Assembly (NCBI RefSeq): GCF_963583255.1
Contig: NC_084807.1
Span: 833,872 to 897,871, forward strand
Direction of reading: 5' to 3'
From: Pyrus communis
Lineage: Eukaryota; Streptophyta; Magnoliopsida; Rosales; Rosaceae
Length of the DNA stretch: 64,000 nt
Notes under the pieces: model-generated
Told to the model about the DNA's origin: nothing
Database searches by the model: none
What the model saw: the letters and a program-made list of their open reading frames with translations, nothing else
Shown: positions 11,188 through 21,006 of the stretch, in pieces
Layout of the letters: every line of letters begins with the position of its first letter
Position numbering within the stretch: the first letter of the stretch is position 1
Made by a program: the position numbers and the translations under genes

Positions 11188-12424
11188 TTAAACAAAACTA
11201 AAAAAAATAAAAAGTTACAAGTAAAAAATAAGATGTAATTGAACAAACTGTCACACGAGTGAATTTGTGGCAAAAAGCTAGTTTCCAATAATGTGTTTCC
11301 TACTTCCCCACAGAGCCACCCCTTTTAACAGTTTTTCTTTCAATTTTTATTTTGGAAATATTGTGAAGTCATTAGTTAATCATTTATGTTTTAAACTCAT
11401 CTAATTCGTCCTTTATATTGACTTACTCATTACGGTTGCTCTTACCATCTACTGTTGTTACCGAAGTTATTTTGTTAGTTGGATGATTTGTCATATGGGC
11501 CCACAAAGCCAATAATATTGTCCCACGCTGGAAAGGTTCTTGTGCACGTACGGAACTAGAGTTTGGTGGGTGTGAGGGAGGGGATGTAGTGGGCCTCAAA
11601 ATCAGGGGGAGGATGTTGTGTTTTATGTGTCTTTGGTCGGAGAAATTACGTTGTCCAGCTTCCGAATCATAGAATTTCTTCTCACATTGGTTTACAAAGA
11701 GATAATGATTCATGAGAAATAAGATTAAAATGTTCATGCTACACTTGCCCACAGTCACATTTACTATCACTATTTTGCCAACAATTACCACGTGACACTT
11801 CAACCATATCGTTGATGTCACCGATTTATACGACCACTTTATGATGGTCATAATAACCATTTCAAATGATGAAAAAAATTAAAAATAACAATGTATATTG
11901 AGGAATTAGTCATTAAATATTCATGACAATTAATAGGATTCTATTTAAATCCATGATAAAAGTTTCATAAACTCCATTAAAATTCATGTAGAATTTAATC
12001 AAAATCCACATGGATTATATGGAAATCAAGTAAACTCCCTTAAAATCCATGTATTTATAACTCTATGGAAATTTATTAAACTCTGTATAAAATACACCCC
12101 TTACTTTATCCCTCGTAGTATGTCAAAAGCAAGATATTCATACACCCATTTTTACTTTCAGACACTCTTGTTAAATTTTGACAATTGATATTCTACAATT
12201 CATCTGATCCGACGGTCAAAATTCGAGAAGTTTGTGAAAAATAAAAATGAGTGTGTAGATAACATTACCCTAAAAGTATCCATGAACTCATTCATTAACT
12301 TTCCGATAGAAAATATTCAGACTAATCACAACCTAACTGCAGCATGAAAAATAAATTTTTCTATAAAAGCAATCTTCATTTACAGGATGTCCCCCAGATC
12401 CAGAGCTCAGAAATTTTTACAGTC
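11188..12424. other. AT-rich intergenic DNA without a recognisable gene
   Basis: No supported gene. A block of short diverged repeats built on 'AAAATCCATG'-like words lies at about 11920-12090, probably an old MITE. A minus-strand frame at 11423-11860 has no recognisable domain and looks accidental. Confidence 0.6.
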
Positions 12425-13030
12425 TCATTAATTAGTTGAACCATGCAAGCACTGTGTGCCTCTCAAAAGGTCGATCAAAATGCAAGCGTACTTATCTTGT
12501 CCTTGCTCCAAATTTCATCGTCAAATCTATACCACCTGAACACATCTTCATCAGCAGCTACCCCATCCTCACACATATCACATATCAATGTTGGACACAG
12601 AAGAAACTTACTGGAGCCATGAAGCTTCTGCAGTGATTGACTCGCCAAGTTGTTCGCATATATAAGAGTAGCCGGGATGCTCAGAGTCCTCTATAAAGGT
12701 ACAGTGAGCGATATTTAGCACTTCCAAATCCTCCATCCTACTCAGAAATTAGCTCATTAATTATTTGAACCATGCAAGCATGTGTGCCCCTCATATTGTC
12801 TATCAATATGAAAGCGAACTTATCTTGTGTCCTTGCGCCAAATTTCTTCGTCAAATCCAACCAACTGAACACATCTTTATCAGCAGTTAGTTCATCCTCA
12901 GACATATCACACATCAGTGTTGGACACAGAAGAAACTTCTGCAACAACGAGGCTTGTGCCGTGATTGACTCGCCAAGTTGTTCGCATATATAAGAGTAGT
13001 CGGGATGCTCAGAGTCCTCTCTAAAGATAT
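12425..13030 (-). pseudogene. Tandemly duplicated, degenerate coding-like fragment (unknown protein)
   Basis: Two copies (about 12425-12712 and 12757-13030, period about 330 bases) share long stretches such as the GAACCATGCAAGC, CACAGAAGAAACTT and GCCAAGTTGTTCGC words. In the right copy the minus strand reads open from about 13020 to 12738, with a protein-like composition (EDSEHPDYSYICEQLGES near the start, then LLQKFLLCPTLMCDMSEDE). The left copy has lost this frame. Upstream, 13050-13258 continues a coding-like but frameshifted stretch (LTNLEPDYNGWNPIVCFDQ in one frame). I do not recognise the family. It is probably a decayed gene or a transposon passenger. Confidence 0.5.
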
Positions 13031-13439
13031 ATATAGAGTGAACCGTTTACCCGTTAGACTTAACACCTTAAGCTTTTGGGTGTAGGCAACAACAGCCCTT
13101 GCGCATACTTCCTGAAACTCAAAAGGGCACATAACTTTTGTAGTAGCTACCAACCAGCTCCATGATTTGATCAAAACATACAATCGGGTTCCAGCCATTG
13201 TAATCGGGTTCCAGGTTGGTAAGCTTTTTGAGGCCAAGGGTTCCTTTGGCTGCATCACGATGGAGCTCTCTCGTGCTTTGTTCTCTCATGACACTCATTC
13301 CTACAATGTATAAGTGTTTCTAAGGTTTACGTGCGCAAAATGAGTGTGAAGAATGTATGATGTACTTCATTATTATGGTGAAGGTTTGTGAGGCATTTTA
13401 TAGAAAACTTGAGTGTTAAAGTTGGTGTTCGTAAGTAAA

Positions 13440-13622
13440 GAAGTTGGTTTAGTCACAGACAAAATGTTCAAGTGAAATGACATAGAAAGTGTTCATCAGT
13501 TTCACGTGAAATGACAAAAGGAAATTACACATGCATATATCAGTTACAAAAATTTCACGTGAAATGACAGACAAAATGTTCACTGGTTTCACGTAAAATG
13601 ACAAAGAAAATTACACATGCAT
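13440..13622. repeat. Palindromic minisatellite, left half (TTTCACGTGAAA units)
   Basis: Repeats of TTTCACGTGAAATGACA alternate with AAATTACACATGCATATATCAG. The core is a 12-bp palindrome containing the G-box CACGTG. The array stops at 13622, where a retrotransposon is inserted, and resumes at 23215. Confidence 0.85.
13618..13622. repeat. Target-site duplication TGCAT, left copy
   Basis: TGCAT immediately precedes the LTR; the same five bases follow the other LTR at 23215-23219. Confidence 0.9.
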
Positions 13623-15830
13623 TGATGCGAGATTTTATACGCGCACAAATTAAACCCTCTTTTCGTCAAGTTGTAGTAAATGTATAAGTAGGGATCGTTC
13701 TGGACCGGGGATTAGGAGGGATTGTTAATCTCTTGGAAACTGACTCAAAAACGTAAAAACAATATAAAACACTATACTAGACTCAAAGAATGCAAAACTA
13801 ATCTTTAAAACACTAAGACAAACCAAAGACTCAAAATGCTTTTAAAAATACAAACTAAAATGATTTCTAACTAAATTGACATTAAAGTAAAGGGGGATTT
13901 AAGTTTATACGAAATTAAATTAAATGAACAAATTAAAACAGAATGTAAATATGGAATTGATGAAATGGAATGAATGGATGATAGAATAGCTAAGGGGTTC
14001 ATCTCCATACATGTTACACTTGCATAATAAAAAGATTTCCAATTGCATTTCAACAAATCAAAATGCAAGCATAAACATTTATTTCGAATCACCCCCTAGC
14101 TAAAGGGGGTTTTAGTTCCTCATTACGTTGAAATCAAAGAAACACCTAAACATTCCAACAACTCAAACTTGAATTGTATGAACGTTTAGGCACTCTTCTC
14201 TTCCATTCCTTATACGTACAAAACAAAGAGAATTAAAATGAAACATTGAAATCAAAGAATCACCTAAACATTCCAACAACTCAAACTTGAATTGTATGAA
14301 CGTTTAGGTCCTCTTCTCTTCCTCGTTGTTGTAGCACAAGATCTAAGGTGAGGTTTGGGGGATTATGGAAATGTGGAATGGAGTGAGGAGTGATGGAAAT
14401 GGAAATATGGTTTTGGATTCTAAGGGGACTCACGGCAAAGAGAAGGAATGGAAGTGTTTGTGGTGTGTTGTGTATGAAATGAGATGTTTTGAATGATGGG
14501 AATGCAAGGGTATTTATAGGAGGAGTGGAGATGTATATGGCTATTTGTTTAAGGTGTTTGTGTGGAGGAATGATGGAGAATTGCATGTGGAATGGCTGCA
14601 ATGATGAAGAATGAAAGCTGGAAAATAAAAGGGAAAGCTGGAAATCTGAAAATGCAAATGGGAATCCTGAAATGCAAAGGTGGCCACGGTTTTGAGTGTG
14701 TTTTGTGTTGGAAATGCATGTGAATGCATGTGAATGTTGTTTGTGTGAAGTGTGTGTGGGTTAAAGAGTGAATGGTGGTGTAATGATGAAGTGTGATGGC
14801 TGAAAATGTCAAGGGAAATGCATGTGATTGCATGGCAAAGAATTTCAGGATGCATGTGTGTTGAATGATTTCTTGGTGAGGGATGTGGAGTGGTTGAATG
14901 TGGTGCAATGATAATGTTTTGTGGCTGAATTGGTGGTGGAATTATGATGGGAATGCATATGATTAAAGAGTGGGAGTGCATGTGGGTGAATGTGAAGGGA
15001 ATGCATGTGTTGATAACTAGGTTAGTGGGTGGAAATCTGAAAATGGCATAAGGGAATGGGAGCTCACGGTTTTGAGTTGTTTGTTTGTGTGAAGTGTGTG
15101 TGAATGCATGTGAAGATGCTAATAAATAATGCATGTAGGGTTAGGAAATAAAATCATAACTTAAAGGGAGATGATTAAAGGGTGTTGAAAGGTTTGAAAT
15201 GCATGTGTTGAATTGGTGGTTGAATGATGAAAGAATAAGTGAATGATTATGATAAGTGATAAGTGAATGATTATGATAAGTGTATGATATGTTAAGTGAT
15301 AAATGAATGATATGTTAAGTGATAAATGAATGATATGTGGTGAGTGATAAGTGAATGGAAGTGATAAGTGATAAGTGAATGGAAGTGATAAGTGATAAGT
15401 GTATGATATGTTGAGTGATAAGATAAGTGGTTATTGATATGTAGATGAATGAATGATATGATAAGTAATAAATATATGATATGTGGTGATGATAAGATAA
15501 GTGGTGAATGAAGGAGTGGAATGTTGGAATGTTATGCACGACTAAGGATATAGGAAAGGTTTAAATATCCTAAAACTAAAAGGAACAAGGTTCCAACACT
15601 TTGGTCTTCAATTAGGTTTTTAATTTCGTCCAACACTTTGGCTCCAAGCATAAGCTATCCATCCTTAGCCCAAAAGTGCTCCAAACGTCTCCAAAATGCA
15701 TCTTTTTGCTCCTTTAGCCCTTTTGGCCTACAAACACACGAAAATAGCTTAAAGTACTAAAATAACTAAAGAAACATAACGTAAATGCACGAGAACAAGC
15801 CATTTAAGTCGCATGAATATGCTCCTATCA
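13623..15830 (-). repeat. 3' LTR of the young retrotransposon
   Basis: 2208 bp, equal in length to the other LTR. I noticed two differences between them: A at 14953 versus G at 22337, and G at 15553 versus A at 22937. It contains a region of GATAAGTGAATG-type short tandem repeats (about 15230-15510). Long frames on its minus strand (for example 14541-15134) are His/Ser/Thr-rich translations of this simple sequence and are not genes. Confidence 0.93.
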
Positions 15831-15850
15831 AATACCCCCACACTTATCTT
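15831..15850 (-). other. Polypurine tract of the young retrotransposon
   Basis: Read on the minus strand, AAGATAAGTGTGGGGGTATT lies directly against the 3' LTR, which is where second-strand priming takes place in LTR elements. Confidence 0.75.
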
Positions 15851-16613
15851 TTGCTAGTCCTCGAGCAAAACAAAACAAAAGAAACTAGAAACAAAACAAA
15901 ACGAACAAGTAAAACACAACCTAAACCTTCCAACAAACGTCTCAGGGATTTCCAAAACACATGACAAGTTAAAAATCATTATTCACACAGATTTTAGCCA
16001 TCATTACACTTAAGTACATTCTTAATCATAGTCACCACATACTAGTTCACAATTAAACATTTAAAACACATTTCGAATGCAGTAACATGCCTTTAGAGAA
16101 ATTGCTCAAATCCTTACAAGATATGCACTCGTTTTTCACACAGATTTTCTGATTACACACCCTACACTAGTTATATGTGAGAAGATTGATGTAAACATGT
16201 AGACGAACACTCACATATGTTATAACAAGGAAAGCATTTTCTGGATTTACGATAATGACATGAATATGATCTCATGAATGGAATGCTACTACTTAGAATG
16301 AGAACCAGTGATTCCATAAGCTCATATCAATTTCAAACTCCACATTATTGAACACATAACGATCAAGATAGAAGTCAAAGGGGTGTAACGGGGCTAAAGG
16401 TGTTGGCTAACAATGAAAGGTGAAGGATAAACAAACATTCTTAAAGCAATAGTGAGCAAAGTATTGATTTAGGCACTTAGAATTCCCTTAAGAACGCAGA
16501 AGTCAACTTTGAACACCCAAGGGAAAGTCACACAAAACTTAGGGCCAAATTCAACTTTTTTGGACCCTTTCTTCAACCATCAACGCTCGTGAGTTCATTC
16601 TTACTTATTTTCA

Positions 16614-16649
<36 letters not shown>

Positions 16650-18480
16650 CTTCTTCTTCTTTTTCTTTTGAATCTCAAAACATACATATAAACGTAAGAA
16701 CAAACTTTTACTCCCCCACACTCATTTTCTTGCATAATGTACTCAAAAGGAATTCATTTTAGTCATGCTCACTATCAATTAAGAACAAGGGTGTGGACTG
16801 TCCTACACTAGGCTAGGTGAGGATAATGTGGGTAAACAAAGAATAAAGGCTAAACAAGGCTCAACGGGGGTAAAACTTACAACATATACGAAATATGAGA
16901 AGTAAGGCTATTTGGCTATGGTGGCAACTACACAACTTCATCTTGATATATGTTATGCAATTCAATGTCATGCTTTGAATGAAACGGATATAAGTTCTAG
17001 CATTTAGTTCTATCATGATACAATTGCATTCTAAGTAGCAGCCAAGCAAGGAATAATGAGATCATGCAACAACTTTAGAAAACACAGAATCACAGATTAT
17101 AACTCTCCAAAGAAGGTAATAGCTCGAGTCTCACAAGGTTGTAGCGTTTGTACGAGTTCCTTCCTTCAAGCATGTTACAAAAACCAATTTTTCTTTTATG
17201 ATTGCATGTGAAGTCATACATTATAACCATAACTAAGCATATACCAAGAGTAAATCAAACTTTTCTCCATGTTTATAACTCTTTTTAACAGTCATGCAAT
17301 TACAAACCAAATCCTTATCATTGTGTTGGAAGGTGACCTACGACACAAACACACAAAAACAACTTTAAAACAACTCTTTTTGGGTTTTTCAAGACAATTT
17401 TTCAAATTTTTATGGGATTTTCGAATTTTTTAGTCAAAACACACTAAAACAGTTTAAAAACATTTTTAAAACAGCAAGGAACAACACTTGAAGTTATGGG
17501 TGATAAAATTCAACGAATTTGCATCAACATACTTAGTTACCCCCCCACACTTAAATCAAACATTGTCCTCAATGTTTTAAGCATAGATTCACACAAAACA
17601 TAAGTAAACACACAAACAACAACTAAACATACTAAACATGGCAGAATGTAATTAACAAAGAGAAGAGTTTAGAGACGCAAATCTGGTTATAGAGTGTAAA
17701 TTCCATCTTCTCCTTGGTAATTGTATTGAGGCTTTTGATCTTTGTGATTCCACAGGCTTACTCTTGAACTGGTTTCTGCCCATCGTTGATTTTCCTTTGT
17801 GCTACTTCTTGAACTGGGCAGCAGGATGGTTCTTTTGGTCTCCCCCGAAGGTCTGAGCATACCCTTTTGGTTTGTTTCTTTGTTCAATCTTTCCAATTCG
17901 TATTGAAAAGGGTTGGAGGATAACTCAGCCTATGTTTGTCTCCACATGCTTCAATGTATCATTTTCACTTGCCTTACTCGCTCCCCTTTGCAGAAGTGGT
18001 CCCTTCTCCGGAAGTGTATCAACCGTTGAAGATGACTACTCGAGAGCAACGCTAGGTAAGCAATCAGGAATAGATTCCAGGCAGTTGGCTCCAGATCGGA
18101 AGATTGACTCCAAGTGCCGGCTGATTGCTTCTTTTACTTTGTCATGCGAGTAAGAACAAGGACAAAGAAAAAGACAGGGAAAGAGCATGATATGAGATAC
18201 TTTTGCTTTTGACCTTGATGATATGAGATACCTTTGCTTTGAAGAAGCGGTGGATGAATCAGCACATGCTTCAAACTGCCGTTTCCTCCTGGGTCATATG
18301 TACTCCAGGCATCTGGTATCATCTTTGGGGAAGAAGAAAGAATTGAGTATTTTGAAAGGCCTTGCTGGGAGTGCGCCCTCAGAGGTGAGGGAGAGTTGGG
18401 CATTTTCTTCAGGTTTGCCCTGCCATAAAAGACGAAGGTCGACATATATAGAGATAATATCATGTGGTGGTACTTTTTAC
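15851..18480. other. Non-coding interior of the young retrotransposon
   Basis: No supported protein. It contains a T-rich tract near 16617-16650, many short AC-rich stretches, and a second polypurine-like sequence (minus strand AAGTGTGGGGGGGTAA, about 17539-17553) preceded by GAGGACAATGTTTGATTT. Short frames at 17687-17896, 17872-18153 and 18134-18622 lack recognisable domains. Confidence 0.6.
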
Positions 18481-18499
18481 CTTTGTCGACAAACGTTTT

Positions 18500-18982
18500 G
18501 ATCCCGCAAATCCGGCTTTTTGAAATAGTGGCGCCTCTTCGATCTCTGAACACGCCTCTTCGATTTCTGAGCAGGCGCCCCTTCGATTTCTGAACGACGC
18601 CCCTTCGCTTTCTGAACGACACGTGGTAGTGCAGATGCGGCTCCTTTTGACAAAGCTACACGCGTCTTCTGAAAAGCTGAGAAAGCGTCGCCGAACTTTG
18701 CGCTTGTCGGCTAAAGATGTGTAGTTGCGATGATGGCCTCCACGTGTTGTCAGCTTTGTCAGAAATCTTTTGACAAAGTTGAACGCGTCTTCTGAAAAGC
18801 CGAGAACGCGTCGCCTAAATTACGCCGGAAATTCCGGCTTTTTGAATTGGTGGACGCGTCGCCTTGGCTTCTTATAGAGCTATCGATCACCACAACAAAC
18901 ACACTCTGAAGAACTCCCATTCTTGAAAATCGACTCCGACCCTTTGAAAATTTACTCCATCAACCCCTATCTTTGAACACTT
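18500..18982 (+). promoter_or_regulatory. Repeat-rich presumed promoter of the antisense ORF
   Basis: Upstream of the antisense ORF are clustered direct repeats: several CTTCGATTTCTGAA-type units at 18535-18620, and two copies of a TTGACAAAG...CGCGTCTTCTGAAAAGC block at about 18646-18700 and 18770-18822. CGCGTCGCC motifs and an ACACGTGG G-box also occur. CTTATAGAGC near 18870 may serve as a weak TATA. Its role as promoter is inferred from position and composition, which is GC-richer than the surrounding element. Confidence 0.45.
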
Positions 18983-19663
18983 TTGAAAAAAATGGCAAAC
19001 TCATCGAACCTTAGCTTGGAATTGAGCCTTAGCAGTGATACGGGCGCGCCGCGTCAAGGTAACGTATGGCGCCCTTCTTTTTTATCTTCTAACGGTCCTC
19101 TTTCAGGTGAAGACTCTGTGATGCAGGACGCCACAACAGCTACAATAGTAGCTAAAAACCTCCTCACTCCAAAAGATAGTAGGCTGCTGTCAGGACGGTC
19201 CGATGAGTTGGCTGTTCAAGAGTCCCTCGCACTTAGTGTTCAGTGTGCGAGCTCTGTGTCCAACATGGGCCTACGCCTGCTTGCCCGCTCCCGTCAGGTG
19301 GAATCGTTGATGGCAGAGGTGGAAAGACTTAAGCAAGAGATCCAGCAGCTTAAGTACGAGAATAGAAGTTTGCATGTGCTTGCAAATAACTATTCGTCGG
19401 GGATGAAGAGGAAGCTTGATGAGCTGCAAGAATCTGAGGGTCGAATTCATAGTGACCGTCAAAGGCTTGCGTCTTATCTCCAGAGGCACCTTTTTCCTGG
19501 GTCATCCAGCGCTTGGCCAAGTATTGAGGCTTGGAATGCTCTAGCTCCGATGCCTCCCGCTCCGATGCCTTCCGCTTTGATGCCTCCCGCTTCTATGCCT
19601 CCCGCTTCTGCGCCTTCCGCTTCTGCGCCTCGTAGTGGGACTTCACGCAAACAACCTTTGTGA
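18983..19663 (+). CDS. Antisense accessory ORF of the retrotransposon, coiled-coil protein
   Basis: An intact 226-codon ORF on the strand opposite to the element's gag. If the second ATG (18992) is used the protein starts MANSSNLSLELSLSS. It has a Ser-rich N-terminus, a central leucine-heptad coiled coil at about residues 105-160 (VESLMAEVERLKQEIQQLK, then LDELQESEGRIHSDRQRL) and a C-terminal low-complexity tail of Met-Pro-Pro-Ala repeats (about 190-215). There is no nucleic-acid-binding or enzymatic motif. Antisense ORFs between pol and the 3' LTR are known from Tat-lineage elements such as maize Grande; this ORF occupies that place. Function unknown. Its uninterrupted state fits the element's youth and does not prove selection. 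Confidence 0.7.
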   Translation: MKKMANSSNLSLELSLSSDTGAPRQGNVWRPSFLSSNGPLSGEDSVMQDATTATIVAKNLLTPKDSRLLSGRSDELAVQESLALSVQCASSVSNMGLRLLARSRQVESLMAEVERLKQEIQQLKYENRSLHVLANNYSSGMKRKLDELQESEGRIHSDRQRLASYLQRHLFPGSSSAWPSIEAWNALAPMPPAPMPSALMPPASMPPASAPSASAPRSGTSRKQPL

Positions 19664-19761
19664 AGCTCCACCTTTCTCCATGTTTAGTATCTTTCTTTTT
19701 TTCTTTTTCTTTTTTTTATTTTTTATTTTTTTTTATTTTTTTTTTATTAACATAAATAAAA

Positions 19762-20883
19762 TCAAACGGCATGGAATTGGTCCTTGAATGGAAGGTGATA
19801 ATTGAAGTGAACCGGCATTGGTTTGAATTCTAGTGTAGGTACCTGATTCAAAAAAAATAGCAAGTTAGTATAAAATCTAATGGAATTTGGAAAAAAATAC
19901 TTACTTGTTTTGTCCGACAAGAACTCAATGACAAATACCACTCCTTTGAAAGTTTCAGGGATATTGGACTTGGCCAGATTGCAAGTGATGGTTATTACTT
20001 GTCCAATGTCATCAAATTTAACTTCTTTGGATTTTGTGGTTTCAAGAACGTCCTCTTTGATGGATTCATGACATTCCCTACTTGTCACCTTTGGAAGGGC
20101 TTCCAAGATGTCTTTTTCACCTTCTTCTTCCTTGGAAGTCATGAATCTGCAAGGAATAGGGTTAAAAATAATGAAATTTGGAACAACCATACCTGTATTA
20201 GATGGCATAGGAGCAATAGGAGCCTCCGGTAAAGGTGTTTCCACCCTTTCCGTGGGTTGGGTGTATTCCTCTTCCTTGTGATTTGATTTTGATGGTTGAG
20301 GGTCCGTTCCAACCTCCTTGTCACTTCTCAACATGATTTCCTTGGCAGTTTCAAATTCTCCCTTCTGATTTGCAATGGTTGAACTAGGGAGTTCGCCTTG
20401 GTCGCAAAATTGTCCTTCGAACTCCGCTATCTGCCCAATTTGCTTTTCCAGAGTAGTAAGTAATTGAAAAATCGTATCATTATCATTTGAATTACCTACA
20501 TTACTTTGGGCAGGTTGTGGTGGCTGCATAGGCATTGAATAGAACTCCTCATACGGCTGCCAATATCCTTCTTGTTGAGCCTCATTGTCTTGATTTTGTA
20601 AGCCCTGCACCAAACAAATTAATTCATCAAGCTTTTGATTATAATTTATTGACGAACTTAAATTTGGTTGGGCATATTGAATATGAGGTTGTGGTGGCTG
20701 CCAATATCCTCTTTGCTGAGCATTTTGAAGTTCCCACCACATAGAGTTTGAATGATCACTCCAATCTGAATTGTAAGTATTGGAAAACACGTTATTCCTT
20801 GATTGAAGATTAAATATATCAACTCTTTGCATTTGGGACCTTTCCATGAGCTGTGACAAAAGAGAAGCGTTATCAAGTGCCAT
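19762..20883 (-). CDS. gag-like protein of the non-autonomous retrotransposon
   Basis: 373 codons from the ATG at 20883 (MALDNASLLSQLMERSQM); an upstream in-frame ATG at 20958 would add a hydrophobic leader and is less likely. The middle part (LLTTLEKQIGQIAEFEGQF, then PSSTIANQKGEFETAKEIMLRSDKEV) matches the gag/pol junction region of Athila/Tat-type gypsy elements, where the usual wording is around ITLRSGKE. The C-terminus (PTLEFKPMPVHFNYHLPF) resembles a segment of gypsy pol normally located further downstream. The protein therefore looks like a gag N-terminus joined to a small pol remnant by a deletion that removed protease and the start of reverse transcriptase. No zinc knuckle was seen. 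Confidence 0.72.
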   Translation of the reverse strand: MALDNASLLSQLMERSQMQRVDIFNLQSRNNVFSNTYNSDWSDHSNSMWWELQNAQQRGYWQPPQPHIQYAQPNLSSSINYNQKLDELICLVQGLQNQDNEAQQEGYWQPYEEFYSMPMQPPQPAQSNVGNSNDNDTIFQLLTTLEKQIGQIAEFEGQFCDQGELPSSTIANQKGEFETAKEIMLRSDKEVGTDPQPSKSNHKEEEYTQPTERVETPLPEAPIAPMPSNTGMVVPNFIIFNPIPCRFMTSKEEEGEKDILEALPKVTSRECHESIKEDVLETTKSKEVKFDDIGQVITITCNLAKSNIPETFKGVVFVIEFLSDKTSKYFFPNSIRFYTNLLFFLNQVPTLEFKPMPVHFNYHLPFKDQFHAV

Positions 20884-20983
20884 GTTGTTCTTAACAAACA
20901 AAACACAAATAAAAAAAAAAAAAAAACTAAATCTAAAAGACAATACAGAAACAAACAATCCAAGGGATTAGCAAATTTTCTAA

Positions 20984-21006
20984 TCCCCGGCAACGGCGCC
21001 AAAATT
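20984..21006 (-). other. Primer-binding region of the young retrotransposon
   Basis: On the minus strand, AATTTTGGCGCCGTTGCCGG lies just inside the LTR. TGGCGCCGTTGCCGGGGA is a recurrent primer-binding stretch of plant gypsy elements; I do not assign the tRNA. Confidence 0.75.

Noticed and set aside
14281..15134. Long minus-strand frames in the LTR rich in His, Ser, Thr and Ile (repeated at 21665-22518)
   Set aside because: They are translations of GT/GA-rich simple-sequence LTR DNA, occur identically in both LTRs, and have no domain or codon signal.
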